Assembly: GCA_023415595.1 (NCBI GenBank)
Contig: JAEZJW010000056.1
Span: 1-23,616 of the forward strand
Reading direction: 5' to 3'
DNA length: 23,616 nucleotides
Source: Bacillota bacterium
GTDB lineage: Bacteria > Bacillota > Clostridia > Lachnospirales > Lachnospiraceae
This document shows positions 23,335 through 23,616 of this stretch, piece after piece (the first letter of the stretch is position 1; each line of letters starts with the position of its first letter). The position numbers and the translations under genes were made by a program. The notes under the pieces were generated by a model, which worked only from the letters and a program-made list of their open reading frames with translations, made no database searches and was not told where the DNA came from.

Positions 23335-23616
23335 ATGTATGATGTAAAATCCAAAAAAGCAGAAGAATTTATTAACCATGAGGAGATCCTGGAGACCCTT
23401 GAATATGCCAAAGCCAATAAAAATAATAGAGAGCTGATCGATGGTATTCTCAAGAAAGCAGAAGAGATGAAGGGTATTACACATCGGGAAGCCTCCGTCT
23501 TATTGGAATGTGACTTAGAGGACGAGGTTCAGAAGATGTATCAATTGGCGGTGAAGATTAAGGAAAAGTTCTATGGTAATCGCATTGTTATGTTTGCACC
23601 TCTTTATCTATCCAAT
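23335..23616 (+). CDS. hydG: [FeFe]-hydrogenase maturase HydG, 5' part (cut by window end)
   Basis: The first 94 residues of HydG, the radical SAM tyrosine lyase that makes the CO and CN ligands of the H-cluster. The ATG at 23335 is preceded by AAAAGGAG. The conserved N-terminal blocks are FINHEEILETLEYAK, GITHREASVLLECD and FYGNRIVMFAPLYLSN; the window stops just before the radical SAM cysteine motif that should follow. The order hydE-hydG suggests an H-cluster maturation operon; hydF and the hydrogenase itself are outside the window. Confidence 0.96.
   Translation, partial: MYDVKSKKAEEFINHEEILETLEYAKANKNNRELIDGILKKAEEMKGITHREASVLLECDLEDEVQKMYQLAVKIKEKFYGNRIVMFAPLYLSN

Noticed and set aside
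1..23616. CRISPR arrays, insertion sequences, att sites, tRNA or rRNA genes
   Set aside because: No regular direct repeats with spacers, no transposase or integrase frames, and no tRNA/rRNA signatures were seen.

Overview
The window looks like chromosomal DNA from an anaerobic, moderately AT-rich Firmicute of the Clostridia, most likely a Lachnospiraceae/Lachnoclostridium-type organism. Reasons are the strong AGGAGG-type ribosome binding sites, codon use, BspA-like and Ig-like (BIG2) surface proteins, a LysM/GH18 spore-type protein, and [FeFe]-hydrogenase maturases hydE-hydG. No rRNA, tRNA, insertion sequence, phage gene or CRISPR array was seen.

Region 1 (1-9301, + strand) holds the 3' end of an unidentified gene, an ABC-type AAA ATPase, an AraC/GyrI-type regulator, a secreted protein joining a BIG2 domain, a gluzincin-like metallopeptidase and BspA-type leucine-rich repeats, a HAD hydrolase of dehalogenase type, and a 1,435-residue secreted protein with two tandem beta-helix modules and a terminal BIG2 domain. 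Convergent to it on the minus strand (9340-10620) is a very AT-rich LysM-LysM-GH18 protein whose catalytic DxE motif is replaced by SxQ.

Region 2 (10869-17646) is an arsenic resistance island of three units: arsM (As(III) methyltransferase); arsR1 plus a CoA-disulfide-reductase/rhodanese fusion; and arsR2-acr3-arsD-arsA. Together they sense, methylate, chaperone and extrude arsenite. arsR1 is preceded by a -35 element and a perfect 24-bp palindrome, and very probably starts at TTG.

Region 3 (17830-21664) holds an S41-type peptidase with a membrane anchor, then a thiol/redox cassette: Rrf2 regulator, YwnB-like NAD(P)-binding protein, NADPH-dependent FMN reductase and FrnE-like DsbA-family protein. 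The Rrf2 promoter is a full consensus promoter whose -10 box lies at the centre of a perfect 23-bp palindrome, the clearest operator in the window.

Region 4 (21665-23616) begins with a 530-bp gene-free stretch containing what looks like an independent ~205-nt structured RNA, with a good promoter, several paired elements, a possible pseudoknot and an intrinsic terminator. It precedes hydE and the start of hydG, which is cut by the window edge. I cannot assign this RNA to a known class; it is the most promising candidate for something undescribed.
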